Positions 16,753 to 26,009 of a stretch of 64,000 nucleotides of DNA are shown here, piece by piece. Each line of letters begins with the position of its first letter. Position 1 is the first letter of the stretch. The notes under the pieces are model-generated. The model made no database searches. It was given only the letters and a program-made list of their open reading frames with translations, and was not told where the DNA came from. A program made the position numbers and the translations under genes. Source of the stretch: Azonexus sp. (GTDB lineage: Bacteria > Pseudomonadota > Gammaproteobacteria > Burkholderiales > Rhodocyclaceae); NCBI GenBank assembly GCA_031274715.1, contig JAISPT010000047.1:55539-119538 (forward strand), read 5' to 3'.

Positions 16753-18651
16753 ATGCTTTATCCCACCCGTTTCGATGTCATCGTCGTCGGCGGCGGCCAT
16801 GCCGGCACCGAAGCCGCGCTGGCCGCGACCCGAGCGGGGGCCAACACGCTGTTGCTGACGCACAATCTCGACACGCTCGGGGCGATGAGCTGCAACCCGT
16901 CCATCGGCGGCATCGGCAAGGGACATCTGGTGCGCGAGGTCGATGCGCTGGGCGGCGTCATGGCGGCAGCCACCGACGAGGCCGGCATCCAGTTCCGCAT
17001 CCTCAACGCCTCGAAAGGCCCCGCGGTGCGCGCGACGCGCGCCCAGGCCGACCGTGTGCTGTACCGGCAGGCAATCCGCATGCGCCTGGAAAACCAGCCG
17101 AATCTGACGATTTTCGCCCAGGCTTGCGACGACCTGATCGTCGAAGGCGAGCGGGTATGCGGCGCGGTCACCCAGCTTGGCATCCGTTTCCTGGCCGAGG
17201 CTGTGGTGCTGACCGCCGGTACCTTCCTCAACGGCAAGATCCACGTCGGCCTGGAAAACACCGCCGGTGGCCGCATGGGCGATCCGCCCTCGGTGTCGTT
17301 GGCCGCCCGCCTCAAGGAGCTGAACCTGCCGCAAGGCCGCCTGAAGACCGGCACGCCGCCGCGCCTGGACGGCAAGACCATCGATTTCTCGGTGCTGACG
17401 GAACAGCATTCCGACGATCCGCTGCCGGTGTTCTCCTTCCTCGGCAGCGCCGCGCAACACCCGCGGCAGTTGCCCTGCTGGATCAGCGAAACCAACGAGC
17501 GCACCCACGAGATCATCCGCAGCGGCCTCGACCGCTCACCGATGTACACCGGCGTCATCGAAGGTGTCGGTCCGCGCTACTGCCCGTCGATCGAGGACAA
17601 GATCCACCGTTTCGCCGACAAGGATAAGCACAACGTTTTCCTCGAACCGGAAGGGCTGAACACGCACGAGATCTACCCGAACGGCATCTCCACCAGCCTG
17701 CCCTTCGACGTGCAATTGGCGTTGGTGCGCTCGATCCGCGGCCTGGAAAACTGCCACATCCTGCGTCCCGGCTACGCTATCGAATACGATTTCTACGACC
17801 CGCGCGGCCTCAAGGACACGCTGGAGACCAAGCAGATCAGCGGCCTGTTCTTCGCCGGCCAGATCAACGGCACCACCGGCTACGAGGAGGCGGCAGCGCA
17901 GGGCTTACTCGCCGGTATCAATGCCGTGCGCCATGTGCGCGGCGAACCCGGCTGGTGCCCGAAGCGCAACGAGGCCTATCTCGGCGTGCTGGTCGACGAT
18001 TTGATCACACGCGGCGTCTCCGATCCCTACCGGATGTTCACCAGCCGCGCCGAGTACCGCCTGTCGCTGCGCGAGGACAACGCCGACTTGCGCCTAACCG
18101 AGCAGGGTCGGGCGCTCAGCCTGATCGACGACGTGCGTTGGGCGGCCTTCTGCCGCAAGCGCGACGCCATCGCCACCGAACAGGAGCGACTCAAATCGAC
18201 CTGGGTCAATCCCAAGATCACCCCGGCCGAGGCATGCCTGCGCGTGCTCGGCAAGGCCATCGAGCACGAGTACAACCTGTTTGAATTGCTACGCCGGCCG
18301 GAAGTCACCTACGCCAATCTGATGACCCTGCCCGGTGCCGTCGATGCCGAACATCCCGCCCAGAACGACCCGCTGGTCGTCGAGCAACTGGAAATATCGG
18401 CCAAGTACCAGGGCTACATCGACCGCCAGAGTGAGGAAGTGGCCCGCTCCGCCAGCTACGAGAACACGGCGCTGCCGGCCGATCTCGACTACGGCGCGGT
18501 GGCCGGCCTGTCCAACGAGGTCAAGCAGAAACTCGGCCTCTGCAAGCCGCAGACCATCGGCCAGGCCTCGCGCATCCAAGGCGTCACGCCGGCGGCGATT
18601 TCCTTGCTGCTGATCCACCTCAAACGCTTCAGCCTGTCGCAAGCGGCATGA
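16753..18651 (+). CDS. mnmG: tRNA uridine-5-carboxymethylaminomethyl modification enzyme MnmG
   Basis: FAD-binding subunit that, with MnmE, installs cmnm5U at the wobble position of certain tRNAs. The N-terminal dinucleotide-binding motif VVGGGHAGTEAALAA is clear, as are MSCNPSIGGIGKGHLVREVD, GRMGDPPS, LKTGTPPRLD and GYEEAAAQG. The length of 632 residues is normal. It heads the block mnmG-rsmG-parA-parB, a classic arrangement close to the chromosome origin. A possible -10 (TAAAAT, 16710-16715) lies in front. Confidence 0.97.
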   Translation: MLYPTRFDVIVVGGGHAGTEAALAATRAGANTLLLTHNLDTLGAMSCNPSIGGIGKGHLVREVDALGGVMAAATDEAGIQFRILNASKGPAVRATRAQADRVLYRQAIRMRLENQPNLTIFAQACDDLIVEGERVCGAVTQLGIRFLAEAVVLTAGTFLNGKIHVGLENTAGGRMGDPPSVSLAARLKELNLPQGRLKTGTPPRLDGKTIDFSVLTEQHSDDPLPVFSFLGSAAQHPRQLPCWISETNERTHEIIRSGLDRSPMYTGVIEGVGPRYCPSIEDKIHRFADKDKHNVFLEPEGLNTHEIYPNGISTSLPFDVQLALVRSIRGLENCHILRPGYAIEYDFYDPRGLKDTLETKQISGLFFAGQINGTTGYEEAAAQGLLAGINAVRHVRGEPGWCPKRNEAYLGVLVDDLITRGVSDPYRMFTSRAEYRLSLREDNADLRLTEQGRALSLIDDVRWAAFCRKRDAIATEQERLKSTWVNPKITPAEACLRVLGKAIEHEYNLFELLRRPEVTYANLMTLPGAVDAEHPAQNDPLVVEQLEISAKYQGYIDRQSEEVARSASYENTALPADLDYGAVAGLSNEVKQKLGLCKPQTIGQASRIQGVTPAAISLLLIHLKRFSLSQAA

Positions 18652-19265
18652 GCACGAACAGCCTGTCCGCCGGCTTGGCCACCCTCGGCCTCAACCTGCC
18701 CGCAGCAGCGCAGCAACAGTTGCTCGCCTTCCGCGACCTGCTGCTGAAATGGAACAAGACCTACAACCTGACCGCCCTGCGCGATCCGGAACAGGCCATC
18801 GCACACCATCTGCTCGATTCGCTGGCCATCCTGCCGCAGGTCGGCGCCGGACCGCTGCTCGACGTCGGCAGCGGCGGCGGCCTGCCCGGCATCCCGCTAG
18901 CCATCGCCCGGCCGGAACTGGCGGTAAGCATGGTCGACACGGTGCAGAAGAAAGCCAGCTTCCTGCAACAGGTTGCCATTGAACTCGGGCTGAAGAATGT
19001 CGCCACCCACCATGCCCGAGTCGAGGACCTGTGCGGCCAGTACGCGCAGATCAGTTCGCGCGCTTTTGCCGAACTCAAGCTTTTCGTCAAGCTGACCCGC
19101 CATTTGCTCGCCCCGGGCGGTCATTGGCTGGCCATGAAGGGCGTCCGCCCGGATGCCGAAATCGCCGCCCTACCGGCCGACATCGCCGTCGAGGCGGTGC
19201 TGCCGTTGCATGTGCCGGGGCTAAACGCCGAACGTCATTTGATCATCCTGAAAGCGGGCTCATGA
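18648..19265 (+). CDS. rsmG: 16S rRNA (guanine527-N7)-methyltransferase
   Basis: SAM-dependent methyltransferase of 205 residues. The core motif LLDVGSGGGLPGIPLAIARP and the upstream LLKWNKTYNLTALRDPEQAI are diagnostic of RsmG (GidB). The ATG overlaps the mnmG stop as ATGA and the stop overlaps the parA ATG in the same way, indicating one tightly coupled operon. Confidence 0.97.
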   Translation: MSTNSLSAGLATLGLNLPAAAQQQLLAFRDLLLKWNKTYNLTALRDPEQAIAHHLLDSLAILPQVGAGPLLDVGSGGGLPGIPLAIARPELAVSMVDTVQKKASFLQQVAIELGLKNVATHHARVEDLCGQYAQISSRAFAELKLFVKLTRHLLAPGGHWLAMKGVRPDAEIAALPADIAVEAVLPLHVPGLNAERHLIILKAGS

Positions 19266-20023
19266 AAGTACTCGCCATCACCAACCAGAAAGGCGGCGTC
19301 GGCAAGACAACCACCGCCGTCAACCTGGCCGCCTCGCTGGCCGTCGAAGGCAAACGCGTGCTGCTGATCGACATGGACCCCCAGGGCAACGCCACCACCG
19401 GTTCGGGCATCACCAAGAAGGAAGCGCTGCCCACCGTCTACCAGTTGCTGATCGGCGCCGCCTCGCTGGACGAAGTCTGCCTGCCGACCGCTTTCGACTT
19501 CGACATCCTGCCCGCCAACCGCGAGCTGGCCGGTGCCGAAGTCGAGCTGATCGAACTCGAGCAGCGCGAATACCGCCTCAAGAACGCCCTGCAGAACAAC
19601 CGCGAGCGCTACGATTTCGTACTCATCGACTGCCCGCCGGCGCTCAACATGCTGACCGTCAACGGCCTGGTCGCCGCCGATTCGGTGCTGATTCCGATGC
19701 AGTGCGAGTATTACGCGCTGGAAGGGCTGTCAGATCTGGTCGAGACGCTGCGCAAGGTGCGCGCCCACCTCAATTCGCGGCTCGAGATCGAGGGCTTGCT
19801 GCGGACCATGTACAACAGTCAGAGCACGTTGACGCAGCAGGTCTCGAACGAACTGGAAAGCCATTTCGGCAACAAGGTCTACCAGACCATCGTGCCGCGC
19901 AATGTGCGGCTGGCCGAAGCGCCGTCGTATGGCAAGCCGGTCATCGCCTTTGACAAAAGCTCCAAGGGCGCGCAAGCCTACAGCGCCCTGGCCAAAGAAA
20001 TTCTCGAAAGGGTCGCCTCATGA
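19262..20023 (+). CDS. parA: Chromosome partitioning ATPase ParA (Soj)
   Basis: Walker-type partition ATPase of 253 residues. The deviant Walker A motif KGGVGKTTTAVNLAASLA sits at the N-terminus, Walker B is DFVLIDCPPALNML, and LLIDMDPQGNATTG is the second conserved block. It forms a nucleotide-dependent gradient on the nucleoid that moves ParB-parS complexes. It overlaps rsmG and parB by ATGA on both sides. A candidate parS lies at 63503-63518. Confidence 0.97.
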   Translation: MKVLAITNQKGGVGKTTTAVNLAASLAVEGKRVLLIDMDPQGNATTGSGITKKEALPTVYQLLIGAASLDEVCLPTAFDFDILPANRELAGAEVELIELEQREYRLKNALQNNRERYDFVLIDCPPALNMLTVNGLVAADSVLIPMQCEYYALEGLSDLVETLRKVRAHLNSRLEIEGLLRTMYNSQSTLTQQVSNELESHFGNKVYQTIVPRNVRLAEAPSYGKPVIAFDKSSKGAQAYSALAKEILERVAS

Positions 20024-20871
20024 TCAAGATGAAAGGACTCGGCCGCGGCCTCGACGCGCTGCTCGCCGGCAGCGACAAGCCGCAGGGTGACGAACAGCGC
20101 AACCTGCCGGTCGAGCGCCTGCGCCCCGGCAAGGACCAGCCGCGCACCCAGATGGACCAGACCTCGCTGGCCGAACTGGCGACCTCGATCCAGGCCCAGG
20201 GCATCATGCAGCCGATCCTGGTGCGCGCCGTCGACAGCACGCCGGGCGCCGAGCGCTATGAAATCGTCGCCGGCGAGCGCCGCTGGCGTGCCGCCCAGCT
20301 TGCCGGTCTGACTGAAGTGCCGGTCCTGGTGCGTTGCATCCCCGACGAACAGGCGCTGGCCATGGCGCTGATCGAGAACATTCAGCGCGAAAATCTGAAT
20401 CCGCTCGAAGAAGCCCAGGGGCTGCAGCGCCTGGTCGACGAATTCGGCCTGACCCACCAGCAGGCGGCCGACGCTGTCGGCCGCTCACGCCCGGCCGCCT
20501 CCAACCTGCTGCGCCTGCTGCAATTGAGCGCGCCGGTGCAGGAATTGCTGCTGGCCGGCAAGCTCGACATGGGCCACGCCCGCGCCCTGCTGCCGCTGCC
20601 CAGCGCGCAACAGGTCGCCGTGGCCCGGCGCATCGTGCAGAAAGGCCTGTCGGTACGCGAGGCTGAACGTCTGGTCCAGCACATCCTCAATCCGCCGAAA
20701 ACAGCCGCCGCCCAGCCGCAGGACCGCGATCTGCTGCGCCTGCAGGAGGAACTTTCCGACGTCGTCGGCGCCACCGTGGCCATCCGCAGCAACAAGAAGG
20801 GAGCCGGCAAGATCACCATCGAATTCGGCGACCTCGAACAGCTCGAAGGTATCCTTGGTAGGTTGCGTTAA
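20020..20871 (+). CDS. parB: Chromosome partitioning protein ParB (Spo0J)
   Basis: parS-binding CTP-dependent clamp protein, 283 residues. Conserved features are the N-terminal LGRGLDALL, the CTP-binding box IVAGERRWRAAQLAGL, LIENIQRENLNPLEEAQGL, and the helix-turn-helix THQQAADAVGRSRPAASNLLRLL. A C-terminal dimerisation domain follows. The ATG overlaps the parA stop. Confidence 0.96.
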   Translation: MIKMKGLGRGLDALLAGSDKPQGDEQRNLPVERLRPGKDQPRTQMDQTSLAELATSIQAQGIMQPILVRAVDSTPGAERYEIVAGERRWRAAQLAGLTEVPVLVRCIPDEQALAMALIENIQRENLNPLEEAQGLQRLVDEFGLTHQQAADAVGRSRPAASNLLRLLQLSAPVQELLLAGKLDMGHARALLPLPSAQQVAVARRIVQKGLSVREAERLVQHILNPPKTAAAQPQDRDLLRLQEELSDVVGATVAIRSNKKGAGKITIEFGDLEQLEGILGRLR

Positions 20872-20892
20872 GCCGCAAGGGGTTGTTCAGAG

Positions 20893-20908
20893 TTTCCCCA
20901 AGGGGAAA
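20893..20908. promoter_or_regulatory. Perfect dyad TTTCCCCAAGGGGAAA before the atp promoter
   Basis: A 16-bp palindrome in the parB-atpI gap, ending 15 bp upstream of the -35 of the atp promoter. The centre is too tight for a full hairpin, so a protein-binding operator is more likely than a terminator. The binding protein is unknown; it does not match parS. Confidence 0.35.
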
Positions 20909-20923
20909 ACCCCCTACTTTTCA

Positions 20924-20953
20924 TTGACGTAAAAACATACAGTCTTGTATGAT
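20924..20953 (+). promoter_or_regulatory. Sigma-70 promoter of the atp operon
   Basis: TTGACG (20924-20929), an 18-bp spacer and TATGAT (20948-20953) lie 43 bp upstream of the atpI ATG, in an otherwise AT-rich gap. This is the natural promoter for atpIBEFHAGDC. Confidence 0.65.
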
Positions 20954-20995
20954 TTAGGTCTTTGTGGCACGTCCGGTCAACGATTGCAAGGCACC

Positions 20996-21337
20996 ATGTT
21001 CAAGGCGATTCATCTCCAATTGGGTGCAGCAGTAATAACAGCAATCGGGGCTGGCGCGATCGTTGGAACGCGGGGGTTTGTTTCGGTGGGGTTGGCGGCA
21101 TTGGCCGGCATACTGCCCAATCTTTTCTTCGCCATTCGACTGACGATGATGGCTAGTCGCCCCGGCGCTTCGTACGCGGCGAATTTCTTCATCGGCGAGT
21201 TCCTGAAGATCGGCGCCACGATTGGATTACTGGCAATCGCCATCAAGGGGTATCCCGAGATGCACTGGCCCAGCTTGCTGATCGGCTTTGCGATTGTTTT
21301 GCATGCAGGTTTTATAGCGTTCTGGAAGAAACCCTGA
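20996..21337 (+). CDS. atpI: ATP synthase subunit I (assembly protein)
   Basis: Small membrane protein of 113 residues with four hydrophobic segments (for example AVITAIGAGAIVG, VGLAALAGILPNLFFAI, GATIGLLAIAIKG, LIGFAIVLHAGFIAF). The Arg/Met pair in FAIRLTMMASRPG is typical of AtpI, which helps assemble the c-ring. It is placed first in the operon, as usual. The ATG at 20996 has AAGG in front; a longer in-frame start at 20945 overlaps the -10 and is rejected. Confidence 0.85.
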   Translation: MFKAIHLQLGAAVITAIGAGAIVGTRGFVSVGLAALAGILPNLFFAIRLTMMASRPGASYAANFFIGEFLKIGATIGLLAIAIKGYPEMHWPSLLIGFAIVLHAGFIAFWKKP

Positions 21338-21339
21338 TT

Positions 21340-22206
21340 ATGTCTACCGCAGGCCACGAAACAGCAGCAAACGCGCCGACCGCCGGCGAATACATCGTTC
21401 ACCACCTGACGCAATGGAACACCAGCGGCCATGCGCAGAAGGACATCATCGACTTCAGCATCATCAACATCGACACGATGATCTTTTCCGTGCTGATGGG
21501 CGTGCTCGGCCTGTTCGTCATGTGGCGCGTCGCCAGGAGCGTCACCTCCGGCGTCCCAGGTCGCCTGCAGGCCGCGGTCGAAATCGTGCTCGAGATGGCC
21601 AACGACCAGGCCAAGGGCATCGTTCATAGCGCCGAATCGCGCAAGTTCGTCGGCCCGCTGGCGCTGACCGTGTTCGTCTGGGTCTTCCTGATGAACTCGA
21701 TGGACTTCCTGCCAGTCGATCTGCTGCCGCTGCTGTGGCAGACCGTCACCGGCAACCCACACGCCTTCCTGCGCGTGGTTCCGACCGCCGACCTCAACGG
21801 CACGCTGGGCCTGTCGATCGGCGTACTGCTCATCTGCCTGTATTACAACGTCAAGATCAAGGGCTTCGGCGGCTGGGTGCACGAATTGTTCACTGCCCCG
21901 TTCGGCAGCCATCCGCTGCTCTATCCGGTCAACTTCGCGATGCAGATCATCGAATTCCTGGCCAAGACCATCTCCCACGGCATGCGACTGTTCGGCAACA
22001 TGTACGCTGGCGAACTGATCTTCATGCTGATCGCGCTGATGGGCGCCGCCTGGACTGTCAGCGCCACCGGCGTGTCGCTGTTCATCGGCCATGTTCTCGC
22101 CGGTTCGGCGTGGGCCATCTTCCACATCCTGATCGTTACGCTGCAGGCTTTCATCTTCATGATGCTGACCCTGGTCTATATCGGTCAGGCACACGAAGCT
22201 CACTGA
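21340..22206 (+). CDS. atpB: ATP synthase subunit a
   Basis: Proton-channel subunit of Fo, 288 residues, polytopic. The essential Arg is in HGMRLFGNMYAGELI and the last helices carry LQAFIFMMLTLVYIGQAHE. It starts 2 nt after the atpI stop, which suggests coupling. Confidence 0.96.
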   Translation: MSTAGHETAANAPTAGEYIVHHLTQWNTSGHAQKDIIDFSIINIDTMIFSVLMGVLGLFVMWRVARSVTSGVPGRLQAAVEIVLEMANDQAKGIVHSAESRKFVGPLALTVFVWVFLMNSMDFLPVDLLPLLWQTVTGNPHAFLRVVPTADLNGTLGLSIGVLLICLYYNVKIKGFGGWVHELFTAPFGSHPLLYPVNFAMQIIEFLAKTISHGMRLFGNMYAGELIFMLIALMGAAWTVSATGVSLFIGHVLAGSAWAIFHILIVTLQAFIFMMLTLVYIGQAHEAH

Positions 22207-22258
22207 TTTCGTTGTAACTTTGTAGTTTTATTTACCTTTCACTTAGCAAGGAGTTGTC

Positions 22259-22507
22259 ATGGAACACGTTCTCGGTTTTGTTGCTCTGGCTGCCGGCCTG
22301 ATCATTGGTCTGGGCGCCATCGGTGCCTGTATCGGTATCGGCCTGATGGGCGGCAAGTACATTGAGGCATCCGCTCGCCAGCCTGAGTTGATGAACGCGC
22401 TGCAAACCAAGATGTTCCTGCTGGCCGGCCTGATCGACGCCGCCTTCCTGATCGGCGTCGGTATCGCCATGATGTTTGCCTTCGCCAACCCGTTCCAGCT
22501 CGCTTAA
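22259..22507 (+). CDS. atpE: ATP synthase subunit c (proteolipid)
   Basis: 82-residue hairpin of two membrane helices joined by the polar loop ARQPEL. The ion-binding carboxylate is an Asp in LAGLIDAAFLIGVG. No Na+-type Gln/Glu-Ser set is seen in helices 1 and 2, so proton coupling is expected. AAGGAG precedes the ATG, consistent with the high expression needed for the c-ring. Confidence 0.97.
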   Translation: MEHVLGFVALAAGLIIGLGAIGACIGIGLMGGKYIEASARQPELMNALQTKMFLLAGLIDAAFLIGVGIAMMFAFANPFQLA

Positions 22508-22545
22508 TCGGTCCTCACCGATTCCACTTTTAGAGGACTGATACC

Positions 22546-23016
22546 GTGAATCTGAACGCAACGTTGTTTGCACAGCTCGTTGTGTTCTTCATTTTGGCGT
22601 GGGTCACGATGCAATTCATCTGGCCCCCCATTGTGAAGGCGCTCGACGAGCGTGCGAAGAAGATCGCGGATGGACTGGCTGCCGCCGAACGCGGCAAGCA
22701 TGATCTCGAACTGGCCACCAAGCGCTCCACGGAGTCTCTCCGCGAAGGCAAGGAAAAGGCTGCCGAACTGATCGCCAACGCCGAAAAGCGTGCCGCTCAG
22801 GTCATCGAGGAAGCGAAGGTGGCGGCCAAGGCCGAAGCCAATCGCATCGTCGCCGGCGCCAAGGCTGAAATCGACCAGGAAGCTGTCCGGGCCAAGGAAC
22901 AACTACGCGAGCAAATCTCCGCGTTGGTTGTCACCGGTGCCGAGAAGATTCTGCGCCGCGAGATCAATGCCCAGGCTCATGCCGATATTCTGGCTACGAT
23001 CAAACAGGATCTGTAA
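22546..23016 (+). CDS. atpF: ATP synthase subunit b
   Basis: 156 residues: one N-terminal membrane helix (LFAQLVVFFILAWVTMQFIW) and a long Ala/Glu/Lys-rich coiled coil forming the peripheral stalk. The start is GTG at 22546, supported by AGAGGA upstream and by the normal MNLNATLFAQ N-terminus. Confidence 0.95.
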   Translation: MNLNATLFAQLVVFFILAWVTMQFIWPPIVKALDERAKKIADGLAAAERGKHDLELATKRSTESLREGKEKAAELIANAEKRAAQVIEEAKVAAKAEANRIVAGAKAEIDQEAVRAKEQLREQISALVVTGAEKILRREINAQAHADILATIKQDL

Positions 23017-23021
23017 AGCTT

Positions 23022-23555
23022 ATGGCTGAATCTGTCACCATCGCCCGCCCCTATGCTGAGGCCGTGTACCTCATCGCGCAGCAAGCTGGGGCCCAGGGTG
23101 TCTGGTCCGAGCGCCTCCAGCGTTTGGCCCTGATCGCCCAGGACGGGGACATGGCCGCGGTCATGGACAATCCCCAGCTCTCCGTTGAGCAAGTCGCCGA
23201 TCTGTTCATCTCTTTGTCGCAAGACAAGGACGCGATCCTCGGCAACTTCATTCGTACCCTCGCAGAAAACCGGCGTCTCGTACTCCTGCCGGAGATTTCC
23301 CGGCTTTTCGATCTGGCCAGGAGCCAGGAAGAAGGGGTCAAGGAGGCGGTGGTGTATTCGGCATTTCCCATCGACGACAGCCAGGTGGCTTCCCTGCTGC
23401 AACAGTTGGAGCCCCGCTTTGGTGGCCGTCTCAGCGCCCGCGTCGAAATCGACCCGAGCCTGATTGGCGGCGTGAAAGTCGCTGTCGGTGACCAGGTGCT
23501 GGATGCTTCAGTCCGCGGCAAACTCGACGCGATGGCCGTGGCACTGAACAACTAG
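23022..23555 (+). CDS. atpH: ATP synthase subunit delta
   Basis: 177-residue stalk protein linking b to the top of F1. It begins MAESVTIARPYAEAVYLIA and ends with the conserved GGVKVAVGDQVLDASVRGKL. It begins 5 nt after atpF. Confidence 0.95.
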   Translation: MAESVTIARPYAEAVYLIAQQAGAQGVWSERLQRLALIAQDGDMAAVMDNPQLSVEQVADLFISLSQDKDAILGNFIRTLAENRRLVLLPEISRLFDLARSQEEGVKEAVVYSAFPIDDSQVASLLQQLEPRFGGRLSARVEIDPSLIGGVKVAVGDQVLDASVRGKLDAMAVALNN

Positions 23556-23564
23556 GAGAATTTC

Positions 23565-25103
23565 ATGCAGTTGAATCCTTCCGAAATTTCTGAACTGATC
23601 AAGAGCAAGATCCAGAACCTGCAAGGCGCATCGGAAGTGCGCACGCAGGGCACCGTGGTTTCCGTCACCGACGGTATCTGCCGTGTGCACGGTCTGCAGG
23701 ACGTCGTGCAGGGCGAAATGCTCGAATTCCCCGGCAACACCTTCGGCATGGCGCTCAACCTCGAGCGCGATTCCGTCGGCGCCGTGGTTCTTGGTGAATA
23801 CGAACACATTTCCGAAGGCGATGTGGTCAAGACCACCGGCCGCATTCTGGAAGTTCCCGTCGGCCCCGAACTGCTCGGCCGCGTGGTCAACTCCCTCGGC
23901 CAGCCGATCGACGGCAAGGGTCCGATCAACGCCAAGCTGACCGACAAGATCGAAAAGGTCGCGCCGGGCGTGATTTGGCGTAAGTCCGTGTCGCAGCCGG
24001 TGCAGACCGGTCTGAAGTGCGTGGACTCCATGGTCCCCGTCGGCCGCGGCCAGCGCGAGCTGATCATTGGCGACCGCCAGACCGGCAAGACCGCCGTCGC
24101 TGTCGACACCATCATCAACCAGAAGGGCAAGAACCTCTTCTGCGTCTATGTCGCTGTCGGCCAAAAGGCTTCCACCATCGCCAACGTCGTGCGCAAGCTC
24201 GAAGAGCACGGCGCCATGGAATACACCATCGTCGTCGCTGCCTCCGCTTCCGAGTCCGCCGCGCTGCAATACATCGCGCCGTACGCCGGGTGCACCATGG
24301 GCGAGTACTTCCGCGACCGCGGCCAGGACGCCCTGATCATTTACGACGACTTGACCAAGCAAGCCTGGGGTTACCGTCAGGTTTCCCTGCTGCTGCGCCG
24401 TCCGCCGGGCCGTGAAGCCTACCCGGGCGACGTGTTCTATCTTCACTCCCGTCTGCTCGAGCGTGCCGCTCGTGTTTCCGAGGAGTGGGTCGAGCGCTTC
24501 ACCAATGGCGAAATCAAAGGCAAGACCGGTTCGCTGACCGCGCTGCCGGTGATCGAAACCCAGGCCGGCGACGTGTCCGCCTTCGTTCCGACCAACGTCA
24601 TCTCGATTACCGACGGCCAGATCTTCCTGGAAACCGACCTGTTCAACGCCGGTATCCGCCCTGCCATCAACGCCGGTATCTCCGTGTCCCGCGTCGGTGG
24701 CGCCGCCCAGACCAAGATCATCAAGAAGCTCGGCGGCGGCGTCCGTCTGGCCCTGGCCCAGTATCGAGAACTGGCTGCCTTCGCGCAGTTTGCTTCCGAC
24801 CTCGACGAAGCGACCCGCAAGCAGCTCGAGCGCGGCCGCCTGGTGACCGAGTTGATGAAGCAGCCGCAATACGCTCCGATGAGCATTTCCGAAATGGCCG
24901 TCACGCTGTACGCGGCCGACAAGGGCTACTTCGACGACGTCGAGGTCAAGCGCGCTCTGGAATGCGAAAAGGCCATGATCAGCTACCTCAAGGCCAACTG
25001 CGCCGACGTCATGAACACCATGGAGTCGACCGCCGACCTGAGCGCCGATAGCGAGAAGGCACTGGCTGCCGGCATCCAGGCTTTCAAGAGCAGCTGGGCC
25101 TGA
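23565..25103 (+). CDS. atpA: ATP synthase subunit alpha
   Basis: Non-catalytic nucleotide-binding subunit of F1, 512 residues. Walker A is GDRQTGKTAVA, with the catalytic-site Arg region around ISVSRVGGAAQ. The length and the MQLNPSEISELIKSKI N-terminus are normal for Betaproteobacteria. AGGAG precedes the ATG. Confidence 0.98.
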   Translation: MQLNPSEISELIKSKIQNLQGASEVRTQGTVVSVTDGICRVHGLQDVVQGEMLEFPGNTFGMALNLERDSVGAVVLGEYEHISEGDVVKTTGRILEVPVGPELLGRVVNSLGQPIDGKGPINAKLTDKIEKVAPGVIWRKSVSQPVQTGLKCVDSMVPVGRGQRELIIGDRQTGKTAVAVDTIINQKGKNLFCVYVAVGQKASTIANVVRKLEEHGAMEYTIVVAASASESAALQYIAPYAGCTMGEYFRDRGQDALIIYDDLTKQAWGYRQVSLLLRRPPGREAYPGDVFYLHSRLLERAARVSEEWVERFTNGEIKGKTGSLTALPVIETQAGDVSAFVPTNVISITDGQIFLETDLFNAGIRPAINAGISVSRVGGAAQTKIIKKLGGGVRLALAQYRELAAFAQFASDLDEATRKQLERGRLVTELMKQPQYAPMSISEMAVTLYAADKGYFDDVEVKRALECEKAMISYLKANCADVMNTMESTADLSADSEKALAAGIQAFKSSWA

Positions 25104-25117
25104 TCTAGGAGAACGCC

Positions 25118-25978
25118 ATGCCTAGCGGCAAGGAAATTCGCAACAAGATCAAGAGCGTCGAAAACACGCGCAAGATCACCAAGGCCATGGAGATGGTGGC
25201 CGCATCCAAGATGCGCAAGGCGCAGGATCGGATGCGGGCCGCCCGTCCCTACGGCGAGAAGATCCGGCGCGTCGCGGCACACCTGTCGCACGCCCTGACC
25301 GAGTACAAGCACCCGTTCCTGATCAATCGCGAAGTCAAGACCGTCGGTCTGATTCTCGTGACGTCGGACAAGGGCCTGTGCGGCGGCCTGAACTCGAACA
25401 TCCTGCGCCTCACCATCGGTAAGGTGAAGGAGTTCGAGGCGCAGGGCAAGAAGTTCCAGGCTACCTGTATCGGCAACAAAGGCCTCGGCTTCATGCAACG
25501 AGCCGGCGCCAAGGTCGTGTCGCAGGTCACCTCGCTGGGCGACACGCCGCGCCTGGAAAAACTGATCGGGCCGGTCAAGGTCCAACTCGACGCGTACATG
25601 AACGGCGAGATCGACGCGCTGTATATCGGCTACACCCGCTTCATCAACACGATGAAGCAGGAGCCGGTGTTCGAGCAATTGCTGCCCTTGTCGGACGACG
25701 CTGTCGGTTCCGGCAAGGCTCGCTGGGACTACGTCTACGAACCCGATGCCAAGACGGTGATCGACGAACTGCTGCTGCGTTACGTCGAGGCGCTGATCTA
25801 CCAGGCCGTAGCCGAGAACATGGCTTCCGAGCAATCGGCCCGGATGGTCGCCATGAAGTCCGCCTCCGACAACGCCAAGAGCGTCATCGGCGAACTCAAG
25901 CTGGTTTACAACAAGGCCCGTCAAGCCGCGATTACCAAGGAACTCTCGGAAATCGTCGGCGGCGCCGCCGCGGTGTGA
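25118..25978 (+). CDS. atpG: ATP synthase subunit gamma
   Basis: Rotor shaft of F1, 286 residues. The N-terminal helix KEIRNKIKSVENTRKITKAM and the C-terminal helix NKARQAAITKELSEIVGGA are both intact. AGGAG precedes the ATG. Confidence 0.97.
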   Translation: MPSGKEIRNKIKSVENTRKITKAMEMVAASKMRKAQDRMRAARPYGEKIRRVAAHLSHALTEYKHPFLINREVKTVGLILVTSDKGLCGGLNSNILRLTIGKVKEFEAQGKKFQATCIGNKGLGFMQRAGAKVVSQVTSLGDTPRLEKLIGPVKVQLDAYMNGEIDALYIGYTRFINTMKQEPVFEQLLPLSDDAVGSGKARWDYVYEPDAKTVIDELLLRYVEALIYQAVAENMASEQSARMVAMKSASDNAKSVIGELKLVYNKARQAAITKELSEIVGGAAAV

Positions 25979-26009
25979 CGCGTAGATTTTTAATTTTGGG
26001 GATTTGAAT

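Noticed and set aside
20871..20995. A terminator after parB
   Set aside because: The only dyad here has a 2-nt centre and no T-run, so it cannot form a normal terminator hairpin.
23508..24869. A 453-codon minus-strand frame opposite atpA
   Set aside because: Shadow of a highly conserved gene; no ribosome-binding site or domain.
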